This document shows positions 1-12,299 of a stretch of DNA of 64,000 nucleotides, piece after piece. Below the pieces are notes generated by a model. The model was not told where the DNA came from. It made no database searches and saw nothing but the letters and a program-made list of their open reading frames with translations. The stretch covers positions 81,799-145,798 of the forward strand of contig QXVZ01015264.1 in NCBI GenBank assembly GCA_008931825.1. Direction: 5' to 3'. The first letter of the stretch is position 1. Each line of letters opens with the position of its first letter. Position numbers and translations under genes: made by a program. Source of the DNA: Phallusia fumigata (taxonomy: Eukaryota; Chordata; Ascidiacea; Phlebobranchia; Ascidiidae).

Positions 1-491
1 ATGCCAGTCGTTTTCAGGAAACAGAAAACATTTCCTACATTAGGTTTGAAAACAGTAAGCCAGTGTTTCCAAACCTTTTTTTGTTTTGTTGAGACTTATG
101 AGTCGCAGCACACAAAGCGGATTTTATGGCAATTGCAAGAACAATATGACTTACCCTACCTTTTTGCATTTTACTTATGTGGTAATTAAAGACACCATTG
201 AAGTCAGTCTATTTTGCAAGCATTATTCAACGTCATACCTGGTTATGATTAGCTTGATAAAAAACAATTCTATCAAAGGGCACTCCCGCTGGGAAATATT
301 GCATTATGCTGTTGTCTTGTGTCGTGCTCCTGCGCTGTATGTGGAACAAGGCAACTCAACTGGCAATCAGCGCATAAACCCGAGCCCTTCTCGGTGTTAG
401 AGCTGAACCGTGAACCAAATGAGACAAACATCACCCTGTGCCTGAGGGCGCAAATCCCAGATGGCCGAGGAGAACGAACGTGTTTCCCTCG

Positions 492-960
492 ACGAATTTT
501 ACTGATGTGCCTTTGTTCCCGAAATAGTCGATAAATATTTCTATTAATCCAACGCCGTAAATGCATTTTGTGCACCTCTTAACAGGCACAAAGCCCAACA
601 ACAAGATCTCGGCAAGTAGCTTAGTATTGTTGCATGTTATCTTTTGACTTCATTGTTTTCTCGAAGTTGCGTTGAACATGCTCGCCTTTATCTCATTACC
701 ACAATTTCTAATTGTGGATTTGGGTTGGTAAGCCCTATAAATATTCGGCCCTGTCTACACTATTTCCTGTTGTGCAATATATTGCGCGGTACTCTTGCAC
801 ATTCAAAACTCACAAAAGCCGTTTTGTTTCACTTTTTTTTTAAATTGTAAAGCTAAAAAAGGGACAAGGAGTGAATAAACCCTAAAGAAGCAAGTTGAAA
901 ATGCAATGTGGAAGTGAAAATGGCTACATGAAAAAGCACGCATTTTTTTCAAAGATGACG
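492..960. repeat. ~440-bp direct repeat, copy A
   Basis: This stretch is strongly similar to 2506-2955, with shared blocks such as TCGATAAATATTTCTATTAA, AGTTGCGTTGAACATGCTCG and CCCTATAAATATTCGGCCC. The copies are in the same orientation about 2 kb apart and roughly 85-90% alike by eye. A TATA-like CTATAAATA followed by a short transcribed-looking segment would fit an LTR, but TG..CA ends and a target duplication were not identified. A simple segmental duplication is the alternative. Confidence 0.55.
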
Positions 961-2034
961 CACAATGACAATGAAAAGAAAAGTTTTCTATTGAAGTCAT
1001 TAAGCTTTAAAACATTGAAGAAATCCAGCAGTCTGACAAAATCAACGATAAATTCATTTAATCACCAAGCTGTTTAAATTAAGGCTGACTCGTTTTCAGA
1101 CTATTTTGGGCAGTTTCGAAGTGACATGGACACGATTTTTTGCATAATCTGACAGAAATGAGCAACGCGTTTGCAGCTAATTTTTCTAATTGTTACAGAT
1201 ACACGTGTTCACAAAATATAGTTGTTTCCATTTTTCATGCGAAATGAAATTAGCCTCTACAGAAGTGACTCGTAACCGTGACTCTTATTAAATAGCTGTG
1301 AAAACTATTTTTTTGTCACAAATGCCCAACAATTGCAACAGATTGTTCAGATGTTATCTTATGTGAGACCGTGGTTTTCAAAGTGTCTGTCGCAACGCCC
1401 TCTGGTGCGTCGTTTTATTTCTCCAAGGGCGTCGCACAAAAATTTCGTTTCGTAATGTTTTTGTATTAATATGTACAACTTTGATAATACGCGCTGGGTA
1501 ATATTATCAGGCGTAATATTATTAATGGCTGGCGCGTCGAAACACCAACCAGCTTTTCCAAATGCGTCATATCGAAAAAAGCTTTTAGAAACACTGCCAT
1601 GGGAGGCCACTGTTTAAAATCAACTTTTCATGCGGCTCCTCACACCACCAAAAAAACAGTTTTGTTTTGAATGGCCTTGAGAGAGTAAGACGTCTGGAAC
1701 CATTTTCTGATAAAAATCTTCTAACTAATTGAAATTTGTGCTAGCACGCTTCGTTGCCTCCTCAAACCGTTACCTCTTCCAACACCAGCACTTACAAAAA
1801 ACGACCACCACATCTAATACTCAATCACGTGGTCGTTTCCACGACAACGTGGGGTTCGGAGGATTCGGTGAGGAGGTCGGTGCTCTCATCTTCTTCTGCT
1901 GATGAGTTTTCCAACGACGTTTCCTTGATGTTTTCCTGTTTTGCCATACGCCTGTGGACCAGTTTGAAAAACGTAAATAAGATCAGTTTGGAAAACGTTT
2001 CAATTTGAAACCGTGAAGAGTAAAGTATTGAATG

Positions 2035-2285
2035 GCGTGTTGTTTTATTCTCGGGACGTTGTGCTCGCAATGAGTCCACCGTCGAGCTATCTGCCTCATT
2101 GCAGTTCCGTTGGAGCATTTTATATTTTGAAGTTGGTTCAACTTGTGTCAACCAAGCGGGGTTCACTGCTGGGTTGGAGCAATGCCGCTTAAGTTTCTTT
2201 CTCCGGGAAACACAAGCCACCGAGACAGGATTTGAACCCACAACCTTGTGAGCACCAGGCAGGCGCAACACTAACCAACTCTCGT
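2035..2285 (-). repeat. tRNA-like SINE copy
   Basis: This is a member of the interspersed family also seen near 29.0, 33.2, 47.9, 49.5 and 51.9 kb. Shared landmarks are GAGCTA-CTGCCTCATTGCAGT, AAGTTTCTT-CC-GGAAACACAAG, and a right end that on the minus strand reads like a tRNA promoter: a box-A-like segment, then GGTTC-AATCC (box-B-like). The SINE is therefore transcribed leftward. Confidence 0.6.
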
Positions 2286-2505
2286 ATAATGGAACACATC
2301 ATGGGCATTATTTGTAACGTGACAAGGAACAAATGCTCGGTATGAAACAAAACATACTTCGATTCGTGGTATAACTTTTGTGACCGATTTCATGTTTCAC
2401 CTGAATGGGTCAGCGGCCCCAAGAAGTCCTGCTTTTGAACACACGCTGCGTTAATGAATGAAACTAATTGACACGGCTTTTATCCAGACGCAAAGGGCTA
2501 GCCAG

Positions 2506-2955
2506 GACGAATTTTACTGATGTCCCTTTGTTCCCGAAATAGTCGATAAATATTTCTATTAATCCAGCGCCGTAAATGCACTTTGTGCACCTTCTAACAG
2601 ACACAAAGCCCAACAACAATTGGTTTCGACAAGTAGTTTTGTTGCATTTTATCATTTGACTTCGTTGTTTTCTCGAAGTTGCGTTGAACATGCTCGCCTT
2701 TTTCCCATCACCACAATTTCTAATTGTGGGTAAGGGTTGGTAAGCCCTATAAATATTCGGCCCTGTCTACACTATTTCCTGTTGTGCAATATGTTGCGCG
2801 GTAACCTCGCAAATTTAAGACTCCCAACAGCTCTTTTGTTTCACAATTTTTTTTTAAATTATGAAGCTAGAAAAAAGGGACAAGTATTCGATTTTTCCAG
2901 CTGGCAAAGCTGAATAAATTCTAAATAAGCAAATTGAAAATGCAATACGGAAGTG
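2506..2955. repeat. ~440-bp direct repeat, copy B
   Basis: This is the partner of the repeat at 492-960, diverged by substitutions and small indels (for example GTGCC versus GTCCC near the start). The DNA between the two copies shows no recognisable gag or pol protein. If these are LTRs, the internal region is lost or replaced. Confidence 0.55.
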
Positions 2956-4178
2956 AGGAGTCAAAGAGCCACCCCCCCCCCCCCCAAGCCACAGCGAGAA
3001 ATGACGTCATAAAAATGACATAGAAAATTTCCAAAAACTTGACAGGCGGTGCCTCCAATTAAAAACTTTTACTTGCACCGACTATATATTGGACCACCGT
3101 TAAAATTTGGCTACGCCACTGGCCAAAAGTGAGGCAATCAAAATTCTAAATTAAACAATCGCTTACGCTTTGAAAGTGAGAATCCGGTGCACAGATGGCC
3201 ATCTCAGCTTCCTGCGTGTCGACTGCGGTCTCGGCCCAGGTTGTGCAGTAATAATGATGGCGCTGGTGAGAAGTATGGGTCCACCCAGCGCTTTAGCAAT
3301 GCTGTCTACTGGCTCGATTCGTCTCATCACACCTGTAGTGGCGCATGATTTAGGGGAAAGCAATTGTGACATCGAAAGACAAATCGAGCCGTTTATAGAT
3401 CTACTGTTTCGCACGACTGTTGTTCTCTTGGGCCGAATTTAACTTAAACTATTGCATTGGTCCCCTATTTTTTCGAACCTACAAGTGGAAAATTAAACAC
3501 GGATCTGTTCATGATTCTTGTCAAAAAAAATACTGGCCCAAATATTTCTTAAAAGCGACATGCTTTGTTCATCAAACGTTTCGGCAACAACTCATGCCAC
3601 CATCAGTGATACAATAAAGTTGCACCAACATGGTATCGGAAACGAATAGTGACGTCACAATCTACTATCAAGTCAAATGCTTTACAGCCATCCCATCATG
3701 GTTTGCTTGCTAAGGCAAATGTTTTATTCTCTAAACCGTTTTAAACTGTCTGCATCAAAATGCAAGTCATTTTCTTCTTTGTCTTATCGATGATCAAGGC
3801 ACACAAGATACGGACTTGAAAAGTTGCTAAATTTAAAACATGCCTGATGCTTTCACTTTTTACAAGCACTCTGGTAGTCAAGGGTAGCAGTACGATGCTG
3901 TACGAAGCTAAAAAACATCAAAAGTGTGCGGTACGGTGGTACGGCACGCCCTTCGAAAGAAGTAGGCTACGTTGTATGCACAACTTGGTACGTGTCGTAC
4001 TCTACTACCATACTTGCTGGCAGTTATGCTTTTATCAATCAAGTCTATTAAACCACAATCTGGTGTAGAAGTTTGAAAGTTAACAAGAAACCACAGACAC
4101 CGTTTTCTAACTAAGAGCTGGCAACCCTTAAAAGCATTTTCACGCGATCCTATCCGGAATCACGCCACGGCCAAGAGT

Positions 4179-7100
4179 TCAGTTACGCATAGATATCGTA
4201 TTGAGCATGCAACACGGGGAATACCCACCACCGATAATGTCCATCTGGATTTTTTTCTTTTTCTTGGCCTTGCTGGGTTGAAGCGAGGCCCGCGAACCCT
4301 CCGAGCCCGCCGACGTCGACCATGACGCCACCGAAGTGACATCACATGACTGTGACGTCGATGGTTCTCCTTCAGCGGAACGTAAGGCCTTGCCGGCTCG
4401 GAGAATCTCGATAAATCTATTGTAGTCGATAAGGCCGGTTTCGTTTGGGTCAGCTAACCTTGCATGTAAAAAACGAAATAAATTATAAATTGAATAAAAT
4501 CGACTTGTGTAAAGCAAAAGCTTGTTTTATCTCATGTCAAATCTTGTGCTCACTACTAACACTATTTCTTGCAACATTACGTGAATTAATCGCATGGTTC
4601 ATCAATCCAAAACAACACTTTTTGTTGCGCTATCTTGCCAAAGTTGGTTAGACTTTCGACGCACCAGCGCTCCGAATTTTAAAAAGACGCTTATTATCAA
4701 AGTTGTATTTTTGTGTGATGCCCTTGGAAAATCAAAATAACGCAGCAGGACGTCGCGACCCACAATGTAAGAAGTGGGCATTAGTGCCGCACTTGAATTA
4801 TATAAACTTAAAAAAGCATTGAGGTTTTAAGTAAAACTTGCGTACTTGATTATATCGTGAACTTCCTTGAGGGAAACGCTCTCGCCTTGAGTGGTGAGCA
4901 ACCTCGTCAGGTCGTCGGCTGTGACCAATCCGTCCTCGTTATGATCCAAACAACGAAATGCGTCCCTGTTGCGACAACGTTCAAGTTAATATCAGCACTG
5001 TTGCACACAGAAATCGTCAATAGCAAACAAGGTTGAACAATTTTTTTAAACATAATTTCTCTTAGCTGAATATGTAAAGCGGTGTGATGAAAGCAAGGCC
5101 TTACTCGACTGGAAACCTCAGTTGAGTTGAGCTGATTTTCGTTAACTTGGGGAAAGAAAACGATTGCACTAAAACAATCAGCAAGTCGGCGACAGCTGCG
5201 CAACGTTGGAACGTTGAGGCGCGAAAATAGTGTAGGGCAGCAGGGCTTTCCAAGATTTTTGGTCTGCGACCCCTTTTGATTTATAAAATTTTCTGCGACC
5301 CTTAACGTTTAATGAAAAATGGCAGCTTAAAACGTACCGTATGTTGAAAAAGCACCACTCGCGTATTTAATTAATTTTGAGCAGTTTTAACATAACAACG
5401 TTAGAAAAAAAACATAAGGTAAATACTGATAAAACAGCGATTTTGTGGGAAATTGGTGTCCCATAAAATACGTTATGCGACCCTCTGAAGGGTCGCAACC
5501 CCTATAGTTTGGGAAGCTCTGGTATAAGTAGAGTTGCCAACTTTGTTAAGCTACAATAAAGGACATAAAAACTTAATTGATATTTTATCATGTCTCGAAA
5601 ACACACTTTCAATTAATATTTCGATCTGATGATGACATACAATATTGGCAGTTGGCACTACTATTACAAGTAATCTCATATAGATTTCTTTCACAACAAA
5701 TTACAGCTCGATTTTGAGAAAGATCTCAATACTTCCTTGTTGTATAATATGCTAAATTTGTTTTGGTTTTTTGAGTCTCGGTTCAGAAATTTACCCGCAA
5801 ATCACAACGATTTTAAAATAAAGGACAAATAGTGTTATTTCAAATCTCAATAAAGGACAACCCCCCCTAGAGCTGAATAAAGGATTGTCCTTTGAAACAA
5901 AGGACGGTTGGCAACCCTAGGTATAAGGCACAATCATATAGAACGCACTGCAGCTACACCGTCATTACAAGGAATTTTAGCAAGTCAGCTCGGGTCCTAA
6001 GGTTGTTTAGGCTGAAAATTTGAAAAATTTAAATTTAAGAAAATTTCTGAAATAAGTTGGCGGCGAAAAGAAAAACAAGCAACCCGTGTACCAAGTCAAG
6101 CGGTCAAACGATTTACACGTACAATGACTTAGACAGGGTTTTTCGAACTATTAGCCATCGCCCATCAACAAGCCTTGGGGGACACTTTTAAATTCCACCT
6201 TCGGACAGCTTTGTTTTTACAAAATTTCATATGTCGACCGTAGACCAAAAATATTTGAAAACGTTGAACTAAAATAAGACAACGTCAGAATTTTCACCGT
6301 AGCTCGCTAAATTCGTCCTTCATTTCTCGCATGTGCTCCAGAATCATACAGAATTCGGAGAAATCCAACGTTTTGTCGCCGTCCACGTCCATGAGTGACG
6401 TCATTTCTTCTACGTCATCCTCGGTTGGGTTGTAACCGAGGGCGCGCAAGGCGACATCAAGTTCGCTGCCAACACAATTACGTACGTATGGATGCGTATT
6501 TTACACAACGGCACATCGAATTTCAACGGTAGTGTACACAGTTAGAGATGCACGATACGCAGCATTATATTTAGGTAATGCAGAATATTACGAAATAATT
6601 CCTTAAGAATCAAGAATTTCAAATCTTTTCCGTTTTTCTCACAATATCCACAGTGACATCACGTCGAACGATGATTGTTTTAGCCTATTTTTGTCACTTA
6701 CTGCATGTTTAAACATTTAGGCTATTTGAGTAACCAAAATTAAAATCGTGTAGTGTTCTTTGAAAACATGATATAAAAGGACTAAATTTGCTTTGCTATC
6801 CCTGTTTTTGACCGTTTAAGGGTCTTTTCAAATCTAACTACACGACACATTTTTAAATTCCATTCTTTGGGATTCGCATCTCTGAACTTCGAAGCTTGTT
6901 ATATCTCATGTACTGAGCATCCCTACGTACAGCAAATTGTAATTCTACGATTTTCGTAAAAGTATTCACAGTTGTCTTTACGAAGCAAGCTAGACAAACC
7001 GCTTCAAGCAGTGCAACAATTGATCCGTTATTATTCAAACCTACCTAAGGTCCATCGTCTTGTTGTTGTCTAGGTCATAGTACTCGAATATCTGCCGAAT

Positions 7101-10100
7101 GTCAGCAATCTCTTCCGCATTGAACCCAGTAACTCGCCGGGTTTCATATTGCTCCTGGAGTCGTCGGCGTCCGTGTAGAGTCCTGCGGCCCGTGGCACGC
7201 CTTCCACCGTCCCCGAATATTGTCCTAGGACGCCCCTGCCGCTTGGCGTCGCTGCAGAAAAAATAGTTACATTTCAAATGGAACTTTTTTCCATTTCGTT
7301 CACCCTGATCATAAACTAGGACAGAGAGGTCTTGTTGCCTAAAACCGATGTTGTTAATTTGTTGCAACGAGCATTGAAATACTGCTGCGTAGTGTAACAG
7401 GAGAGTATTGCCGACTGGTATAAGTAAAGTTGGGCAAAACCAAAAAAATGCAGATTAGCAGTGGGGACAAAAAAACTCGTTTTACCCCTATTCACCCATC
7501 TTTTATTCATTCACCCTAGGACAGTGGTTCCTAACCGGGGAGGAATATGATGAGTTAAGGGAAGGAATTTCCGCTTAAGTATTCGTTATAAGTAGCCTAT
7601 AGCATTTCTGTAAAAGTAGACCAACCTTTTAATATTACTTTTTATCACTTCTTGTATATTAGGGAAGGAATGAAAAGTTCCAAAATAAGCAAAGGGAATG
7701 CATTAAAAAAGGTTGGGAACCACTGCCCTGGGATGATCAGCATTTGTTTAAACCACGGTACTTCAACGCCGTAGTGTATACGATTACGAATTCGCAATAG
7801 GGTGAAAACATATTGTGCGGGTTTTTTATCCACCCCGAATCGCCCAGGTTTTAAAATCCGTGAAAATAAAAATGTGATGTTTTTGTCACCTGCATAAATG
7901 TTGTTGGCATGCGTTTTATGATTCATACCTGAAAAATACGTTTTCCTGATAAACTAATGGCGTTTTAAGCCTAAATGTCGGCCGTACCATCGGGTCTCAT
8001 TATAAAACAAGCCAACACGCATTAAAAATTCATGACGGCCTGTGTTTTATGATGGTAATTACGTGTTTGGCTCCTCAGCGCTGCTGCAGATTTTGTACAC
8101 AATAAACCCGTGTGTGCTCACCTTATAAGGTCCATATACGAAGGTGTAGTGTTAAGAAACAGATCGATAGGCTTGGACTTTTTCCTAACTGCACTTTTCC
8201 CTAAATCTTGCAGCATTTGGGTCTTGTGGTTTGTAAAAAAACCTGGACCATGGAAATTTATCAAAAAAGCCGGCACGTTTTTGTACGATAATGCAACGTC
8301 AGATAACTGATTATGCGTTATTACCAGACAAAAATCATGCTAAACTTAACGATGGTGCTTTAACCTTATCAATTCCAGCTTAAGTTAAATTTGTAACTAC
8401 TACAATTCGCTCTGAGGTTTAGAGATAAAAGTCTATCCTCTTCTTTGTTTGTCGCTGAAACCAATGGCTTGAATAATGCAGAGTATGTTTATAAACCATA
8501 GCTGGCGCTATGACTGAATTCATTCATGTCGCAAGAATGTATCCACGACACATTACCAGTACATCACAAAATACAGCATCAGTCCTTGGCGTTGCCTGTC
8601 CGCTTTGTCGTTAAGATCATCTTAGGTCACTATATTTGACCAAAATCGTTAACAGTTAAATGAATGAAGTGGGCAAATTGATTTACATGGCCCGCCATCA
8701 AATAGTGATGTTATCGGATAAGCGGTGTGAGGAAAATCAATTTATCTTGTACGTCCAGCTGATGATATTGAAAATTTTCAACCAGTCTATAGGACAGGTA
8801 GTCAACAGTTTTTACATGATTGGCAAGTTATTTATTTCCTCAAGGCTTTAAGCAAAGTGAAGACAATCGCCGACAGAAAACAACCTGTGCAGTTACAGAC
8901 AGTTGTTTTGTGATTAAAATACATCACAACCCTATATCAAAGTCAGAGTGACATTGTTACGTTGTGTACCCTCTGGGGTCAGCAAAACCTACCCAGTGAG
9001 CCAACCCATGAAATCGATGACATGAATGCTGTTCGTGTCCTGATCTGCTCCATGACGACTTCGACTACGTTCCATAATTTCTTTTTTACAGATGCTGACA
9101 AATTCCTGATTTTTTGATTCCAATATGTGTATTACAGGCCTAACTGCATTAAAAACTTGATGTCCTACCTATTTTTTCCTACATTGTTGAGTCCTGCCAG
9201 CCCAAAGCAGAAACATCGAATATCACTCTGAATTCCCTGTCAAGGGCGTCGGCAAATTAATTTGACAACAAAACTGAAGATAAATAATTCAGACCCACCA
9301 AAACCAATTCCCCTACAAACTGTCCGCAAAGTGCTTTCTCGAAAGCTAATATGAGGTCTCATAAAAACGCGAGTTGTCTAATTTGCCTGAGTAATGCAAG
9401 AAAAAGGGCCATCAAAGCCAATATATCTTCACAATCGATGATGCAACTGAGCGAATACCCACGTTCATTGCAAACGAATTACACACAGGGGGTGGTCAAC
9501 GCTATCTGAATCAATCTGATGATTTAATTACTTGCTGCTTGCTGTCAGTCAAATACTAATGCTGTCACAGTATGTGCATGAACAGATCTGTCAACAGTAA
9601 ATCATCTGTAACTACCTCTGTTGTGACGTAACAATCTTTGTTTCATCATGTTCTTCAGAACTGTTTCGATCATTGTCACAAGCCTCACTGTGAAGCGTAA
9701 AGGTTTTAAGTTTCATTTTGCTTTGGGTCGATTTAGTCAAATTATTATTGGTGGGGATGGCCATATGTTTCCAAAAATTGTCATCACAAAACATAATTAC
9801 AATTACCACACTGCAAGCACCTCGTACAAGTTACTAATGGATCAGACCTGCTAACTGTAGACTGTTTAGTTGCTGTTTTCACGCTGTTGGGTTAAGAAGG
9901 AAAGGGTGATGTACATTTGTTGGAATATCCTTAGTCTGAATTTGCATCATGGATTTCCCATATCGTCAATAGCAACGATTTTGTGCGGGGTCCACCAGGT
10001 AAGGTGTGTGCACGAGTCGGATACTGAGCTTGAATGTGTGAACTTTAAACTTTGCATCAACTCGACCCAATTCATAAGCATACAAATCTGTGACCAATTA

Positions 10101-10985
10101 AATTTAAAACTAATATCAAGTTCAGCAATTTACCACAATCCTTTTCGTAATACGTGCATGAATTTTTATCACTCGTACGATTGCAAAAGTGACCATGATG
10201 TTACCCGTTGCAGTTCATTTATGGTGAAATAAGGAAATAGTTTAAAAGAATATTAAAGCAAAACAATGTAGTTGAAAATAGCATGGTGCCCGCAAGCGGC
10301 GCAATGTCAAATCAGAAGTGCTTAAAAGGCTGAATCCTGATCGGTATTAAGCACGTCACTTGCGTGGCTTGCATTGACATACATTAGTGCGTCTTTATCG
10401 TGAGTCAACTTGAACGTCTCAGGACAGCGCTTAAAAACTAGTGTGTACTAACCAGTGAATTAGAATTGTAAAAACACGCTCTGCGAGGAACTATTTTGAA
10501 TACATCTTCGTTTGAAACTATTAACCGTTATCCACAATAATACATTCGTTGCATAGACTGAAATTTAAAAGTCCTAGCCCTTTAAATAAACTTAATATAG
10601 CTTTGCTCATTACTTGGCTGTGGATACCAAGACGGCATTATATTTGTTGGCAAATGCCCATCGCTATCTTATCATTATAGCTAGTTGCTTGCCGAAAAAG
10701 ACGTCGGCCTACGCAGCCTGTACAAAAACATGCAGATACAGAACTTTAAATCCACAAAACAAATTCAGACTTTTAAAATTTTTAACAACTTTTGAGTAGA
10801 ACAGACTCTTAAGGTTTACTCATACCAGTCGTGTATTTTGCTGCCGTGACTAAAGCTGTAGCAAAACTAGGGCGAAAGGCAAAAAAATAACTTTTTTGAA
10901 CACTTAAAATAAAATATGGTACTTACAAGTTGTCTTCTGGAGAAATATGAAGACGATGACGTAGTACGTTGACAAGCTTCGCCAT
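4179..10985 (-). CDS. centrin/calmodulin-like EF-hand protein, five coding exons
   Basis: Predicted calcium sensor of 278 aa. Minus-strand exons: 10927-10985, 7045-7251, 6298-6465, 4838-4965, 4179-4453. All phases agree and the frame closes with TAA. The start is the ATG at 10985, 59 nt before a GTAAGT donor. After a basic N-terminal ~75 residues come four EF-hands in two pairs, with linkers such as VALRALGYNPTEDDVEEM that strongly resemble centrin and calmodulin. Loops 1 and 2 carry D/D/N-or-D/T/D/E at positions 1, 3, 5, 7, 9 and 12, but Lys replaces the usual Gly at 6. Loop 3 ends in Asp. Loop 4 has Arg at position 12 and probably does not bind calcium. The C-terminal tail of ~75 residues is Ser-rich and then Lys-rich. 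The donor of exon 4 (A|GTTTTA) is weak and was chosen because it keeps phase. I do not assign it to a named orthologue. Confidence 0.8.
5238..5521. mobile_element. degraded hAT-type MITE
   Basis: The ends are inverted repeats: CAGGGCTTTCCAAG at the left, and a right end whose complement reads CAGAGCTTCCCAAAC. CAG-starting ends of this kind are typical of hAT elements. The candidate 8-bp target copies, GTGTAGGG and GTATAAGG, agree at 6 of 8 positions. It lies in an intron of the EF-hand gene and abuts the next MITE. Confidence 0.5.
5529..5919. mobile_element. hAT-type MITE (TAGGGTTGCC family), copy 1
   Basis: 391-bp element with terminal inverted repeats TAGAGTTGCCAAC and GTTGGCAACCCTA, flanked by a perfect 8-bp duplication GGTATAAG (5521-5528 and 5920-5927). 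The interior carries repeated AATAAAGGAC segments and no coding capacity. A second copy lies at 30305-30678. Confidence 0.85.
7522..7725. mobile_element. hAT-type MITE (CAGTGGTTCC ends)
   Basis: 204-bp element with inverted ends CAGTGGTTCCTAACC and GGTTGGGAACCACTG. The flanking 8-mers CCCTAGGA and CCCTGGGA match at 7 of 8 positions. The termini resemble the widespread CAGTGGTTC class of hAT MITEs. It lies in intron 1 of the EF-hand gene. Confidence 0.75.
7726..10926. other. large intron 1 of the EF-hand gene, no gene seen
   Basis: About 3.2 kb of AT-rich sequence between the MITE and coding exon 1. Short open frames, such as the one at 9870-10232 on the plus strand, have no start context, splice support or recognisable motif. 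I see no further repeat. Confidence 0.5.
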
Positions 10986-12299
10986 CACAACTAAGAAATC
11001 AATGCAGTAATTTTTGCCTAAAAATTATTTCTTTGGGTTAAAAAAAACTTCCCCGAGCAATTAAACTTGCGCCTGCCAGAATTCAAAGCGAAGAACTGTA
11101 GTTAACAACAACTTGTTGGCTACCTGCAGCTTCTAGTGAATTCAAAACCACTCACAACTGGTAATACCACAAAACCGTAGCAACGGACTTTGAAGCAGAT
11201 TTCCTTACTAACCAACCGTTCATTGGGAACGTTATCGGTGGGAATGTCACATTTGAAAAGGAAGCATTTTGTTGGCTTCCTTTTGTCAGTTGTCACAGAA
11301 ACACACCTAGACTAGTTTTGAGGTCAAACAATGTTTTAACATCACCTTTAAGTGCTCATGCATTATTAAAATGATTTCTTGTACAATGTGGATACATCGT
11401 CTGTCATTACCGAACTTTACGACGTGGATACGCGCGATCTACAGCGATATAAGTGACAGGTCTTCACGGGCAAACCAACTTGAGTGTGGCTACAGGGCAA
11501 GTATGTGATGGAAAAAAACTATGCACAACTTCAACTAAGCCCACATCAATGATTATAACTCAAAGTTTCCTTGAAATTGTAAAACATTAACACCACGGAT
11601 TTTGTTTCTATTTCGTTTTATTATTTTGACCCAAAACTACGTAATTCTATCTGTCACTTTTTAGACAAAAATTCACAGCTTTCATTTAGTACACGTTTGA
11701 CAACCATTCAAGACACGCTAAGTAAAGTGCCAATCATATTTAAATCGACAACCCACAGGGAACGTGATAAATGACCTAAATGTGTTTTTTGTTCGACATG
11801 TCTAAAGGTTAACTAAACTCTGAACTCCCCAAGTTGTCAAAATCGAAATATACGATTTTGCACATCAAACACAACACGGCAAAAAAACTACACGTTTTGT
11901 AATGTTTTGCACATTCTTCATCCATTAGCGAGTAACTTATGATATTGTTTTTGACAAGAAGCTTCGGCATCGTGGAAAAAAGTCCCAAAAAGGTTTTGTG
12001 AATCCTGAATCAGACAGTTGAATGTCAAATTTGTGGATAAAAAAATGAATTGATTGGGTATTTCCTATTTTTATGTTTTAATCAGCCCAAAAACATGGCA
12101 GCGCAATTAATAAAAACGCAAATACCTATTCGCGACTGCAAAGTAATGGATAAAAATCAAATCGATATTGTTCACCTTCATTACGTTTTCGAAACTGCGA
12201 GGTTAACCTTTGGTCTCTTGGAGCCGTTGATCGCAGTTTGTCGCTGTGCTTGTGTATTTGTGTTGTAGCTCGCTTTAAACAATAATTCAAGTAAGAACC
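10986..12299. promoter_or_regulatory. divergent intergenic region, EF-hand gene / citrate synthase
   Basis: The 1.3-kb spacer sits between two divergent genes, so it must hold both promoters. I see no clear TATA box or CpG-rich core. The sequence is AT-rich without a recognised repeat. Confidence 0.35.

Larger units (their letters stand above)
1..4178. other. gene-poor repeat-bearing region
   Basis: No convincing coding exon is visible. The stretch holds two related ~440-bp direct repeats (near 492-960 and 2506-2955), a tRNA-like SINE copy (about 2035-2285), a homopolymeric C run near 2972-2986, and a degraded copy of the GTACGGTACGC palindromic repeat near 3880-4030. A 270-bp stretch at 3163-3442 is open on both strands and richer in GC than its surroundings. 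I recognise no protein in it, and no splice-supported gene model emerges. Confidence 0.5.

Noticed and set aside
1825-2271. 148-residue minus-strand frame starting MLRLPGAHKVVGSNP
   Set aside because: It reads through the tRNA-like SINE; the N-terminal part is translated box-B and head sequence, a common false coding signal.
3163-3442. Long frames open on both strands (83 and 90 residues)
   Set aside because: No recognisable motif, no consistent splice sites, and both strands are equally open, which a short GC-richer stretch produces by chance. It may be a decayed repeat.
9870-10232. 120-residue plus-strand frame with several cysteines
   Set aside because: It lies inside an intron of the EF-hand gene on the other strand, has no signal peptide or repeated cysteine spacing, and no splice support.
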